64,000 nt of DNA from the NCBI RefSeq assembly GCF_011753055.1, contig NZ_VWWJ01000008.1, forward strand, positions 62,001-126,000, read 5' to 3'. Positions 25,955-33,931 of the stretch are shown here, in pieces. The notes beneath the pieces are model-generated. The model was not told where the DNA came from. It ran no database searches and was given only the letters and a program-made list of their open reading frames with translations. The translations under genes were made by a program, and so were the position numbers. The stretch is from Burkholderia sp. Ax-1719 (GTDB lineage: Bacteria > Pseudomonadota > Gammaproteobacteria > Burkholderiales > Burkholderiaceae). Numbering within the stretch: position 1 is the first letter of the stretch; the number at the start of each line of letters is the position of its first letter.

Positions 25955-25984
25955 CAAACGGCCTGCGCGAAGGCAGGCCGTTTG
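25955..25984 (-). terminator. Intrinsic terminator of the MBL-fold gene
   Basis: AAACGGCCTGC (25956-25966) and GCAGGCCGTTT (25973-25983) pair perfectly around 6 bases, with one further C-G pair outside. On the minus strand the stem is followed by TTTGCGTTT. It lies 21 bases after the MBL-fold stop codon. Confidence 0.8.
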
Positions 25985-26004
25985 GGTCGAATCGAAGCGC
26001 GGGA

Positions 26005-26910
26005 TCAAAGCGCGTCGAGCGGAATCTTCAGGTAGCGCACGCCGTTGTCCTCCGGCTCGGGCAGAAGTCCCGCGCGGATATTCACCTGGATCGACGGCAG
26101 GATCAGGTTCGGCATGGCGAGCGTGCGGTCGCGCGCGCTGCGCATCTGCACGAAGGCGTCCTCGCTCACGCGCTCGTTCAGGTGGATGTTGCTCTCGCGC
26201 TGCGCGCTGACCGTGCTCTGGAAGCTCGGGCCGCGCGATGGGGGCGGATAGTCGTGGCACATGAAAAGCCGCGTTTCGCCGGGCAGATCGAGCAGTTTGC
26301 GCACCGAGCGATAGAGCGTGTGCGCGTCGCCGCCGGGGAAATCGCAGCGCGCCGAGCCAACGTCGGGCATGAACATCGTGTCCCCGACGAACACCGCGTC
26401 GCCGATCTGGTAGGCGAGATCGGCGGGCGTGTGGCCGGGCACGTGCATCGCGCGCGCCGCGAGCGGGCCGATCTGGAAAGTCTCGCCGTCGGTGAAGAGA
26501 TGGTCGAACTCGCTGCCGTCGCCCGCCAGCGCGCCGTCGAGATTGAATACCGTGCCGAACACGCCCTGCACCGTGCGGATGTGCTCGCCAATCGCGATGG
26601 TGCCGCCCAGTTCGCGCTTGAGGAAGGGCGCGGCGGAGAGGTGATCCGCATGGGCGTGGGTTTCCAGCAGCCATTGCACCGTGAGACCGTGGTCGCGCAC
26701 GAAGGCGATCACGCGTTGCGCCGATTCCGTGGACGTACGGCCCGACTTCGGATCGTAGTCCAGCACCGGATCGACGATGGCGCAGGCCGATCCGCGTCCC
26801 GAATGCACTACGTACGTCACGGTTGAGGTGACCGGGTCGAAGAACGGCTCGACCCGCGCGGCGGCGCTTTCGGCCAACGAGGCTGACGCAGTGTTCACGT
26901 GTTCTGACAT
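26005..26910 (-). CDS. MBL-fold hydrolase, persulfide-dioxygenase/Blh-like
   Basis: A 301-residue metallo-beta-lactamase-fold protein. The metal motif is ETHAHADHLSAAP (HxHxDH), with further ligands in HVPGHTPADL and FVGDTMFMPDVG and the late histidine in MCHDYPP. It resembles the hydrolase part of Blh of the bigR operon and ETHE1-type persulfide dioxygenases, which oxidise glutathione persulfide to sulfite. It diverges from the sulfide-responsive ArsR regulator and SQR fusion, which supports this role. Start at 26910 (MSEHVN), with GGAG 8 bases upstream. It differs from true ETHE1 proteins in having a longer DPVLDYDPKSGRTS loop, as Blh-type proteins do. Confidence 0.88.
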   Translation of the reverse strand: MSEHVNTASASLAESAAARVEPFFDPVTSTVTYVVHSGRGSACAIVDPVLDYDPKSGRTSTESAQRVIAFVRDHGLTVQWLLETHAHADHLSAAPFLKRELGGTIAIGEHIRTVQGVFGTVFNLDGALAGDGSEFDHLFTDGETFQIGPLAARAMHVPGHTPADLAYQIGDAVFVGDTMFMPDVGSARCDFPGGDAHTLYRSVRKLLDLPGETRLFMCHDYPPPSRGPSFQSTVSAQRESNIHLNERVSEDAFVQMRSARDRTLAMPNLILPSIQVNIRAGLLPEPEDNGVRYLKIPLDAL

Positions 26911-26937
26911 CGACGACTCCATACGGCTCATATTCTG

Positions 26938-26975
26938 TTGAAGCACATATTATGAATCGATATAATGTTTGTCAA
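26938..26975. promoter_or_regulatory. Overlapping divergent promoters with inverted-repeat operator
   Basis: Plus strand: TTGAAG (26938-26943), 17 bases, perfect TATAAT (26961-26966), directed at the ArsR gene. Minus strand: perfect TTGACA (26970-26975), 17 bases, TAATAT (26947-26952), directed at the MBL gene. The AT-rich inverted repeat ATTAT/ATAAT (26949-26953, 26962-26966) lies across both core promoters and is the natural candidate for the ArsR-family repressor site. Confidence 0.7.
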
Positions 26976-27037
26976 CAAACTGTCAGCCGCTCCATGATGT
27001 CGCACATTGTTTCCCGCATCGCTTCGGTGACCTGCCC

Positions 27038-27391
27038 ATGAACTCTCCTATCACCCCCGACGCGCTCGCCGCCCTGCGCGAATCGGCCGAAAAGTGCTGC
27101 GCGCTGCTCAAGGCGCTCGCGCATGAAGACCGTCTGCTGCTGCTCTGCCAGCTCACCGAGGGCGAGCGCAATGTCGGCGAACTTGAGGCGCTGGTCGGCG
27201 TGCATCAGCCGAGCCTGTCGCAGCACCTGGGCGTGCTGCGCGAGGAAGGTCTCGTCGAGACGCGCCGCGAAGGCAAGTACATCTACTACCGCCTCGCCAG
27301 CACCGAAGTCATCCAGGTGATGCAGACGCTCTCCAGCCTCTATTGCGGCCGCCTCAAGGCCCAGGCCGCACAACCGGCGCGCCCGGCTTGA
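27038..27391 (+). CDS. ArsR-family sulfide/persulfide sensor (BigR/SqrR-type)
   Basis: A 117-residue winged-helix repressor. DNA-binding core: NVGELEALVGVHQPSLSQHL followed by LREEGLVETRREGKYIYYRL. Two cysteines, Cys37 (LLLLCQL) and Cys103 (SLYCGRL), are 66 residues apart. This equals the spacing of the reactive Cys41/Cys107 pair of SqrR, which forms a polysulfide bridge when sulfide rises and releases DNA. No metal-binding ELCVCDL motif of arsenic sensors is present. The chosen ATG (MNSPIT) begins the family alignment; a 23-codon longer start is possible. It heads the operon with the SQR fusion and faces the MBL gene, so it probably represses both. Confidence 0.9.
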   Translation: MNSPITPDALAALRESAEKCCALLKALAHEDRLLLLCQLTEGERNVGELEALVGVHQPSLSQHLGVLREEGLVETRREGKYIYYRLASTEVIQVMQTLSSLYCGRLKAQAAQPARPA

Positions 27392-27449
27392 GGCGCATCG
27401 CGCCGCGGCAGTCGCCAATCATTCAGCCATACCAGGAGTTTTCGAGCCC

Positions 27450-29054
27450 ATGCAAATCGTGCAACACGACGCGCGCTTCGCGAGCGCCGACCAGGTCACG
27501 CCCGCCGATCTCGCCGCCATCGCGGCCGCGGGCTTTCGTTCGATCATCTGTAACCGGCCGGATGGCGAAGGCGGCCCGACGCAACCCGCGTCGAATGACA
27601 TTCGCGCCGCCGCCGAACAGCTCGGTCTGACGTTCGCCTATCTGCCCGTCACGCCCGGCAAGATCGGCCCCGACGATGTCGCCCAATTCGCGCAGCTGCT
27701 GGCCGATCTGCCCGCGCCCGTGCTCGCCTACTGCCGCACCGGCAACCGCGCGACCAATCTGTGGCAGTTCGCGCAGGCGAGCGCCGTGGCCGCGCCCGTC
27801 GCCGCGTCGAACCCGGACACGGCGGGCGAAGTGGAGCCCTGGGACGTCGTCGTGATCGGCGGCGGTCTTGCGGGCATCAGCGTGACGTCGAGCCTGCTGC
27901 GCCGTCGGCGCGATCTGCGCATCGCTATCGTCGAGCCAAACGACACCCACGACTACCAGCCCGCCTGGACGCTGGTGGGCGGCGGCGCCTTCGACGTCAA
28001 AAAGACGCGCCGTCCGATGGCGAGCGTCATGCCGCAAGGCGCGACGTGGATTCGCGCGGGCGCGCAGCGTGTCGAGCCCGCGCAGAACCTCGTGCGTCTC
28101 ACCAATGGCGAAACCGTAGCGTACAAGCAGTTGATCGTCGCGCCTGGTTTGCGCCTTGCGTGGGAGCGCATCGCCGGGTTGCAGGAAACGCTAGGCAAGA
28201 ACGGCGTGACCTCGAACTACCGCTACGACCTCGCGCCCTACACCTGGGAGCTGGTGCAGAAGATGCAAAGCGGCACCGCGCTCTTCACCCAGCCCGCCAT
28301 GCCGATCAAATGCGCCGGCGCGCCGCAGAAGGCCATGTACCTCGCCTGCGACCACTGGATGAAGCGCGGCGTGCTGCCGAAAGTGAAGGTGGAATTCGAT
28401 CTGGCGGGCGCCGTGCTGTTCGGCGTGCCCACTTTTGTGCCGCCGCTCATGGAGTACGTGAAGCGCTATAACGCGCAGCTCGCGTTCAGCTCGAACCTGG
28501 TGGCCATCGACGGTCCGGCGCGCAAGGCCACCTTCGAAGTGAAGGACGCCGACGGCAACGTCACGCGCATCGACAAGCGTTTCGACATGATCCACGTGGT
28601 GCCGCCGCAGGTCGCGCCCGACTTCATCCGCGAAAGCGATCTCGCCGATGCAGCGGGCTGGTGCGAAGTCGATCACGCCACGCTCCAGCATCCGCGCTGG
28701 CCCAATGTGTTCTCGCTCGGCGACGTGTGCTCCGCGCCCAATGCCAAGACCGGCGCGGCCGCCCGCAAGCAGGCCGTGATCGTCGCGGAAAACCTGCTGG
28801 CCGCGCGTGCGCATGTGGAAATGCACTATCGCTACGACGGCTACGGCTCGTGCCCGCTCACGGTCGAAAAGGGCAAGGTGGTGCTGGCCGAATTCGGCTA
28901 CGGTGGCAAGCTGCTGCCGACCTTCCCGCTCGACCCGACGCGCCCGCGCCGCCTGATGTGGTTCCTCAAGGCGAGCGTGCTGCCGCGCTTCTACTGGAGC
29001 GGCATGCTCAAGGGCCGCGAGTGGTTCACGGGCGCACGCGCCAGCGACGCGTAA
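27450..29054 (+). CDS. DUF442 sulfurtransferase/phosphatase - sulfide:quinone oxidoreductase fusion
   Basis: A 534-residue fusion. Residues about 1-115 are a DUF442 (TIGR01244) rhodanese/phosphatase-like domain with the active loop AYCRTGNRAT (Cys95). Residues about 130-530 are an FAD-dependent sulfide:quinone oxidoreductase-like domain. It starts with VVIGGGLAGISVTSSLL, has cysteines Cys288 (IKCAGAP), Cys300 (LACDHW) and Cys427 in FSLGDVCSAPNAKTG, and a hydrophobic C-terminal anchor, TRPRRLMWFLK. The protein should oxidise sulfide, reduce the quinone pool and pass sulfane sulfur to an acceptor. AGGAG is present upstream of the ATG. It lies 58 bases after the regulator and 31 before a TauE exporter. 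Confidence 0.9.
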   Translation: MQIVQHDARFASADQVTPADLAAIAAAGFRSIICNRPDGEGGPTQPASNDIRAAAEQLGLTFAYLPVTPGKIGPDDVAQFAQLLADLPAPVLAYCRTGNRATNLWQFAQASAVAAPVAASNPDTAGEVEPWDVVVIGGGLAGISVTSSLLRRRRDLRIAIVEPNDTHDYQPAWTLVGGGAFDVKKTRRPMASVMPQGATWIRAGAQRVEPAQNLVRLTNGETVAYKQLIVAPGLRLAWERIAGLQETLGKNGVTSNYRYDLAPYTWELVQKMQSGTALFTQPAMPIKCAGAPQKAMYLACDHWMKRGVLPKVKVEFDLAGAVLFGVPTFVPPLMEYVKRYNAQLAFSSNLVAIDGPARKATFEVKDADGNVTRIDKRFDMIHVVPPQVAPDFIRESDLADAAGWCEVDHATLQHPRWPNVFSLGDVCSAPNAKTGAAARKQAVIVAENLLAARAHVEMHYRYDGYGSCPLTVEKGKVVLAEFGYGGKLLPTFPLDPTRPRRLMWFLKASVLPRFYWSGMLKGREWFTGARASDA

Positions 29055-29085
29055 CCCCGCCAGCCGATCATCGGGAACCCCGCCT

Positions 29086-29934
29086 ATGGATACTGCCCTG
29101 CTCGTGAGCGCCGCACTTGGCTCGGTCGTCGGGCTCATTCTTGCGCTGACGGGCGCGGGTGGCGCCATCGTCGCGGTGCCGCTGCTGGTGTTCGGTCTGG
29201 GCCTGAGCGTGGCGCAGGCCGCGCCCATCGGCCTCTTCGCGGTGGCGCTGGCGGCGGGCATCGGCGCACTGCTGGCGCTGCGCGAAGGCAAGGTGCGCTA
29301 CAAGGCCGCCGCGCTGATGGCGTCGGCCGGGGCGGTGATCTCCCCCATCGGTTTATGGGTCGCCCATCGCGTGCCCGACGCCCCGCTGATGCTGCTGTTC
29401 GCGCTGGTGCTCGCGCGCGTGGCGTGGCGCATGTTTCGCCAACCCGCCGCCAGTGCGACGCATGATCTGCAAGGCGGCGCCGATCCCTGCCCCTCCGACC
29501 TGCCGTGCCGCCTCAACCTCGAACGCGGCAAGCTCGACTGGACCGCACCCTGCGCACGGGCGCTCGCGCTTTCAGGGGCAACGGCGGGGTTTCTCTCGGG
29601 ATTGCTCGGCGTGGGCGGCGGCTTCGTGATCGTCCCGGCGCTCAAGCGCGCCTCGGACATTCCGATGCAAGGCATCGTCGCCACTTCGCTGGCGGTGATC
29701 GCGCTCGTGTCGGTGTCGGGCGTGGCGGCCTCGGCCGCCAGCGGTCATATGCTCTGGCTCAATGCGCTGCCGTTCGCGGCGGGCGCGCTCGCGGGCACGC
29801 TGATTGGCCGCAGCTTCGCGCGCCATGTGAGCGGCGCGCGACTGCAGCAGTCGTTTGCGATCTTCGCGGGCTGCGTGGCCGTGGGCATGGCGGTGAAAGC
29901 CGTTCACGCGCTCGTGTCCACGGGCATCGTGTGA
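29086..29934 (+). CDS. TauE/SafE-family sulfite/sulfur-compound exporter
   Basis: A 282-residue membrane protein with about eight helices. The duplicated TauE motif occurs twice: LALTGAGGAIVAVPLLVFGLG near the N-terminus and GLLGVGGGFVIVPALKRASD in the middle. A cysteine-containing loop (DPCPSDLPCRLNLERGK) separates the halves. In this operon it probably exports sulfite or thiosulfate produced by sulfide oxidation. It follows the SQR fusion by 31 bases. The stop is 7 bases from the convergent DUF5594 gene and no terminator is visible between them. Confidence 0.9.
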   Translation: MDTALLVSAALGSVVGLILALTGAGGAIVAVPLLVFGLGLSVAQAAPIGLFAVALAAGIGALLALREGKVRYKAAALMASAGAVISPIGLWVAHRVPDAPLMLLFALVLARVAWRMFRQPAASATHDLQGGADPCPSDLPCRLNLERGKLDWTAPCARALALSGATAGFLSGLLGVGGGFVIVPALKRASDIPMQGIVATSLAVIALVSVSGVAASAASGHMLWLNALPFAAGALAGTLIGRSFARHVSGARLQQSFAIFAGCVAVGMAVKAVHALVSTGIV

Positions 29935-29941
29935 GGCGGGT

Positions 29942-30322
29942 TCAGCCCTCGAAATCCAGCCCGCCGATCAATATCTCCGGCTCGCCCTGCGTGCGCGTGG
30001 CGAAGTCGATCGGGCGCGCGGTTTCCCACGACGCCATCTTGCGGATCGTCGCCTCCAGGTAGTGGACGAAGCGCGCCTCGCCGCCCGGCTCCATCAGACG
30101 CTCGATTTCATCGACATCCCAGGTCAGCGAAACGTTCAGCGCGAACGTGTATGGGTGCCGCGCCTCGGCGGGCTCGCCGCGCAGGCGCACGCGCGTGGGA
30201 CGGCCATGTCCCTCGTTGGGCACGACATCGACCTGCACCGTCGGCCCAAAATGCTTCGCAAGCTTCGCGGCGATGCGAGGCGCGAACGCCTCCTCGAAAC
30301 GGTGAACGGCTTCATGACTCAT
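29942..30322 (-). CDS. DUF5594 family protein
   Basis: A 126-residue soluble protein (start MSHEAVHRFEEAF, with GGAGA upstream) matching the Burkholderia-restricted DUF5594 family. Features are VQVDVVPNEGHGRPTRVRL, a strand LNVSLTWDVDEIE and a C-terminal ILIGGLDFEG. No signal peptide, membrane helix or catalytic motif is visible. Function is unknown. The 79-codon longer start is Arg-rich and has no support. Confidence 0.75.
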   Translation of the reverse strand: MSHEAVHRFEEAFAPRIAAKLAKHFGPTVQVDVVPNEGHGRPTRVRLRGEPAEARHPYTFALNVSLTWDVDEIERLMEPGGEARFVHYLEATIRKMASWETARPIDFATRTQGEPEILIGGLDFEG

Positions 30323-30434
30323 GCGCGGGTGTCTCCGTTCCTTGTGCTCTTTATGCTCTGGCTGCCCTGACGGGTTAGCGCCACATCGTCGCATAGGCCC
30401 GACGCGTCGGCCAGTGCGCAACGGCTTTATCGCT

Positions 30435-31337
30435 TCAGTTGACCACGCGCGCCATGCGCGCGGCCCGCGCCGCCGCCAGCGTGCCGCGCAGCCCTTCGAG
30501 CGAATACAGCGCAAGCGCGACCCAGATCGCGCCATAGCCGACTGCGCGTACCGATCCAAACGGCTCGCCGTAGATCAGCACGCCGGTCAGCAGCTGGAGC
30601 GTGGGCGTGACGTACTGGATCAGCCCGAGCATCGACAGCGGAATGCGTCGCGCCGCCGCTGCGAACAGCAGAAGCGGCACGGCGGTGATCGGCCCAGCCG
30701 CGGCCAGCAGCAGTTGCACGCCCAGCGACGCATGCCCGAAGTGACTCGCGCCCGCGAGGCCAATGATCGTCAGATAGACGATCGCCACGGGAAACAGCAA
30801 CACGGTTTCGAGCGTCAGCCCTTCGAGCGCGCCCAGCTTCGCGGTCTTGCGCAGCAGCCCATAGCCGCCGAAGGTTGCCGCCAGCGCGAGACTGATCCAC
30901 GGCGGCGTGCCGTTCTGCCAGGTGAGCCAGGCCACGCCCAGCGCCGCAATCGCCACCGCGCACCATTGCAGCGGCCGCAAGCGCTCGCGCAGAAAGGCAT
31001 AGCCGAACACCACGTTGATGAGCGGATTGATGAAGTAGCCCAGGCTCGCCTCGACGATATGGCCGGCGTTCACGGCCCAGATATAGATGCCCCAGTTGGC
31101 CGAAAGCAGCACCGCGCTCGCCGCGAAGCGCGCGACGAGACGCCGGTCGCGCAGCGCGGGGCGCAGCCAGCTCCAGTGATGCCGCACGATCAGCACGCCG
31201 AGGATGAACACCAGCGACCACGCCATGCGGTGCGCCAGCATTTCGAGCGCCGGGATCTGATGCAGCGTCTTGAAGTAGACCGGAAAGAGGCCCCACATCA
31301 CAAAGGCGGACAGGGCGTAGGCGATGCCGGAATTCAT
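30435..31337 (-). CDS. rarD: EamA-family transporter RarD
   Basis: A 300-residue inner-membrane protein with ten predicted helices in two EamA repeats. The N-terminal signature SGIAYALSAFVMWGLFPVYF and AHRMAWSLVF is that of RarD/YojE (chloramphenicol-sensitivity protein family). Substrate is unknown; the family belongs to the drug/metabolite transporter superfamily. Upstream, 31338-31684 (347 bases) is gene-free. It contains a 12-base tandem repeat (ACGGAATCGGC, twice, near 31395-31420) and the perfect inverted repeat ATGAAAT/ATTTCAT at 31449-31471. Confidence 0.9.
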   Translation of the reverse strand: MNSGIAYALSAFVMWGLFPVYFKTLHQIPALEMLAHRMAWSLVFILGVLIVRHHWSWLRPALRDRRLVARFAASAVLLSANWGIYIWAVNAGHIVEASLGYFINPLINVVFGYAFLRERLRPLQWCAVAIAALGVAWLTWQNGTPPWISLALAATFGGYGLLRKTAKLGALEGLTLETVLLFPVAIVYLTIIGLAGASHFGHASLGVQLLLAAAGPITAVPLLLFAAAARRIPLSMLGLIQYVTPTLQLLTGVLIYGEPFGSVRAVGYGAIWVALALYSLEGLRGTLAAARAARMARVVN

Positions 31338-31448
31338 AGGCGTTCTGGTTGAATGACGCGCAGAGTGAAGCGGACTCGACGCCTGTTTCGGCTACGGAAT
31401 CGGCGACGGAATCGGCAGGGGCGAGCGTAAGCGTGACATAGCCGCGGC

Positions 31449-31471
31449 ATGAAATTTCAGGAAGATTTCAT
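31449..31471. repeat. Inverted repeat in the rarD-tauE intergenic region
   Basis: ATGAAAT (31449-31455) and ATTTCAT (31465-31471) form a perfect 7-bp inverted repeat with a 9-base spacer in the 347-base divergent region between rarD and the second TauE gene. It could be an operator; nothing else but low-complexity GC-rich DNA is seen around it. Confidence 0.4.
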
Positions 31472-31684
31472 CCATCCCCTGCGCCAGGTCGCCGCTTTTG
31501 CGACAATAGCGGATTTTCGCCGCCAGACTTTGCCGCTGTCCAGCTTGACGCACCGCCTGATTACCTCGAGATTGCCTCGATCCAGGCCCGCGCAGCGACG
31601 CCGCGTCATCCGCGAGGCATGTAGCTAGACCCGCATTCTTTTCACGCGAGAGGCGCGCACTGCGCGCGTGTCCGCGCCGCCGCG

Positions 31685-32473
31685 ATGTCCCTACCTCATA
31701 TCGAACCGCTGTATTCGCTGTCCGGCCTTGCGGTCGGGTTCCTGGTCGGCCTGACTGGCGTGGGCGGCGGCTCGCTGATGACGCCCATCCTCGTGCTGCT
31801 ATTCAACGTGCACCCCGCCACGGCGGTCGGCACCGACCTGCTCTACGCCGCCGCAACAAAATCGGCGGGCACGCTGGTGCATGGGCTCAAGGGTTCGGTG
31901 GACTGGCGCGTGACGCTGCGCCTGGCGGCCGGCAGCGTGCCTGCGGCCACGATCACGCTGATCCTGCTACACCGCTACGGGATGGACACGCCCAAGGCCG
32001 GGCATCTGATCCAGGCCGTGCTGGGCGCAGCGCTGCTGATCACCGCCGTCGCGCTGCTGTTCCGCCCGCAACTGGCCGCCTTCGCGGCGCGCCATCGGCA
32101 TGGACCGAGCGAGACGCGTACGCTGCTGTTCACCATTCTGACGGGAGCGATTCTGGGCGCGCTGGTGTCGCTGACCTCGGTGGGCGCGGGCGCGATTGGC
32201 GTGACGGTGCTGCTGCTGCTCTATCCGGCGCTGCCGACGGTGCGTATCGTCGGCTCGGACGTCGCCCATGCGGTGCCGCTCACGCTGCTTGCAGGCGCGG
32301 GGCATTGGCTGCTGGGCTCGATCGACTGGTCGATGCTGCTGTCGCTGCTGTGCGGCTCGCTGCCGGGCATCGCCGTCGGCAGCATGTTGTCTTCGCGCGC
32401 GCCCGAAAAGCTGCTGCGCATGCTGCTCGCCGCCACGCTGACGCTGGTGGGCGCGCGGCTGGTGCTGGCTTGA
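31685..32473 (+). CDS. TauE/SafE-family exporter (second copy)
   Basis: A 262-residue membrane protein with eight predicted helices and the paired TauE motifs VGLTGVGGGSLMTPILVLLF and LVSLTSVGAGAIGVTVLLLL. It has no adjacent sulfur-metabolism gene, so its substrate (sulfite, sulfoacetate or another anion) is open. It is only distantly similar to the exporter at 29086 and lacks that protein's cysteine loop. A GC-rich hairpin follows 48 bases downstream. Confidence 0.88.
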   Translation: MSLPHIEPLYSLSGLAVGFLVGLTGVGGGSLMTPILVLLFNVHPATAVGTDLLYAAATKSAGTLVHGLKGSVDWRVTLRLAAGSVPAATITLILLHRYGMDTPKAGHLIQAVLGAALLITAVALLFRPQLAAFAARHRHGPSETRTLLFTILTGAILGALVSLTSVGAGAIGVTVLLLLYPALPTVRIVGSDVAHAVPLTLLAGAGHWLLGSIDWSMLLSLLCGSLPGIAVGSMLSSRAPEKLLRMLLAATLTLVGARLVLA

Positions 32474-32520
32474 CCCACGGCTGAACCTCGCCCGAACGCG
32501 GGCAAGCCGATCACCTCATC

Positions 32521-32542
32521 CGCGCGGCCCGGTTGCCGCGCG
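32521..32542 (+). terminator. Probable terminator of the second TauE gene
   Basis: CGCGCGGC (32521-32528) and GCCGCGCG (32535-32542) pair perfectly over a 6-base loop and are followed by TCTTTCCCC, a poor T-run. It lies between the convergent TauE gene and the 86-residue hypothetical gene. Confidence 0.5.
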
Positions 32543-32581
32543 TCTTTCCCCGTCGATACTGCGCTCGCCCGGCCTTCTGGC

Positions 32582-32842
32582 TCAGGCGTAAGGCGCGCGG
32601 CTGAAGAAACGGCCGTTCAGATCGGTTTCGAACTGGCGCAGCCACTGCCCGCGCGCGTCGATGCGGTAGGCCTGGGCCCACGCGCCGCGCCGCACGATCA
32701 GCAGTTCGCCATGCTCGGGATCGTCGGGATCGGCCTCGCCGCTCACGTCGAAGTGGATCGGAGCAAAGCCGTGCCGCGCGCAGGCCAGCTCGAACGCCGC
32801 GCGATCGACGAGCGGCAAGTCGGTGTAGGTATGAATAGTCAT
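32582..32842 (-). CDS. Hypothetical protein, 86 residues
   Basis: Started at MTIHTYTDLPLVDRAAF. The protein is soluble and compact, with GELLIVRRGAWAQAYRIDA and a C-terminal RQFETDLNGRFFSRAPYA. I do not recognise the family by name; the even hydrophobic spacing and low-bias codons suggest a real gene conserved in Burkholderiaceae. The upstream 22 codons of the longest frame were rejected because they have no coding character. The ribosome binding site is weak. Confidence 0.6.
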   Translation of the reverse strand: MTIHTYTDLPLVDRAAFELACARHGFAPIHFDVSGEADPDDPEHGELLIVRRGAWAQAYRIDARGQWLRQFETDLNGRFFSRAPYA

Positions 32843-32983
32843 GACGGTGTCCGGCAAGGAGCCACAAGAGACTCGTGGGGTCTGCATGATTCCAAGGTAT
32901 ACCCCCAAACACGCGAAAGCTGTGTGTCAGTCCACATTTAATCGCGCGCATCCGCCACTCCTCGTGCAGATAGTCCGAAAAAA

Positions 32984-33012
32984 ACGGGCCCCGGCGCGAT
33001 GCCGGGGCCCGT
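32984..33012 (-). terminator. Strong intrinsic terminator of the BON-domain gene
   Basis: ACGGGCCCCGGC (32984-32995) and GCCGGGGCCCGT (33001-33012) form a perfect 12-bp stem with a 5-base loop. On the minus strand the stem is followed by seven T residues. It lies 39 bases after the BON-domain stop codon. Confidence 0.92.
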
Positions 33013-33050
33013 TCATGCGGTGACCCGCGCTTTGCAGCTGAATTCGAGGA

Positions 33051-33401
33051 TTACTGCTGCATCACCGTCAGCTTGTTCGACACCGACTTCACGCCTGCCA
33101 CGCCTTGCGCGACCTGGCCAGCCTGGTCGATCTGACCCTGCGTCGGGACCGAGCCCGTCAGGCTGACGGCGCCTGCTTTCGAGCGCACCGTGATGTTCGA
33201 CACGTCGAGGCCTTGAGCCTTCGACAGCGCCTTGCGCACGGTGTAGCCGAGCTTGCGGTCAACCTTCTTGGCCGACGGGGCCGGAGCCGCCGACGTCGTG
33301 GCGGCCGCGCCGCTCGCCGAGTTGTCCTGTGCATACACGCTGCATGCGACCGTTACGCAGGCCACAGCGGCCAGAGTCTTCAGAATAGCGACCGATTTCA
33401 T
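33051..33401 (-). CDS. BON-domain periplasmic protein
   Basis: A 116-residue exported protein. The signal peptide MKSVAILKTLAAVACVTVAC ends near Ala24 (SVYA-QD). A Ser/Ala-rich linker follows, then one BON domain (about 45-115) with LGYTVRKALSKAQGLDVSNI and AVSLTGSVPTQGQIDQAGQV. BON proteins such as OsmY bind phospholipid or envelope surfaces and are usually stress-induced. An excellent AAGGAG lies 6 bases before the ATG. The upstream region 33402-33931 is gene-free and contains a perfect 26-base inverted repeat. Confidence 0.88.
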   Translation of the reverse strand: MKSVAILKTLAAVACVTVACSVYAQDNSASGAAATTSAAPAPSAKKVDRKLGYTVRKALSKAQGLDVSNITVRSKAGAVSLTGSVPTQGQIDQAGQVAQGVAGVKSVSNKLTVMQQ

Positions 33402-33553
33402 ATTTTCTCCTTGTTACTATCGCGTTGTTGCTTCACACGTTGCTTCGCTCATGGCCCAAGCCACGTGGCGAAAATGGACCGCCTCTTGCCGTGACAGGAC
33501 GAAGTGGTACGTCCGGCCCGGTCTGACGGCTTCGGTACGACACCCACGGGCAG

Positions 33554-33579
33554 GCATGCACGCGTAGGCGCGTGCATGC
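33554..33579. repeat. Perfect 11-bp inverted repeat in a gene-free stretch
   Basis: GCATGCACGCG (33554-33564) and CGCGTGCATGC (33569-33579) pair perfectly around TAGG. The 530-base region 33402-33931 has no convincing ORF and otherwise only the leaders of the BON gene (minus) and the TAXI gene (plus). No T-run follows on either strand, so a terminator is unlikely; an operator or a small structured RNA is possible. Confidence 0.5.
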
Positions 33580-33931
33580 GCGCGTCAAAACATCGCGACG
33601 CCGCCATGGTCGGGACACGCTGGTGCGAGAGGCAAGGATCCGGTTGAGCGAGGCGGCATGACTGCACTGCCTGCGCCGATTGCCATGAAGATGCTGTGGT
33701 GCTTTGGAATAGTAACGGTCGATTGGTTCGACTCTAGCTGCCGCGCGCCTTAAGCGCTGCGGCGACCCACAATTTAGCCTGGGCGGGGCGCGAGCGCAAA
33801 GGATTTAGCGGACAGGCGCGGCGTGCGCGCCACGCCCGGGCGCAAGGCGCTGCGGCCGCCATTCTCATGTAACATCGGCACGCCCCCTCCTTCTTTAGCA
33901 AGCGGAACCTCCCTAGGCCTTTCTCTCCCCC

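Noticed and set aside
26005..26910. Antibiotic-resistance metallo-beta-lactamase
   Set aside because: Loop pattern and sulfide-operon context fit Blh/persulfide dioxygenases; there is no signal peptide.
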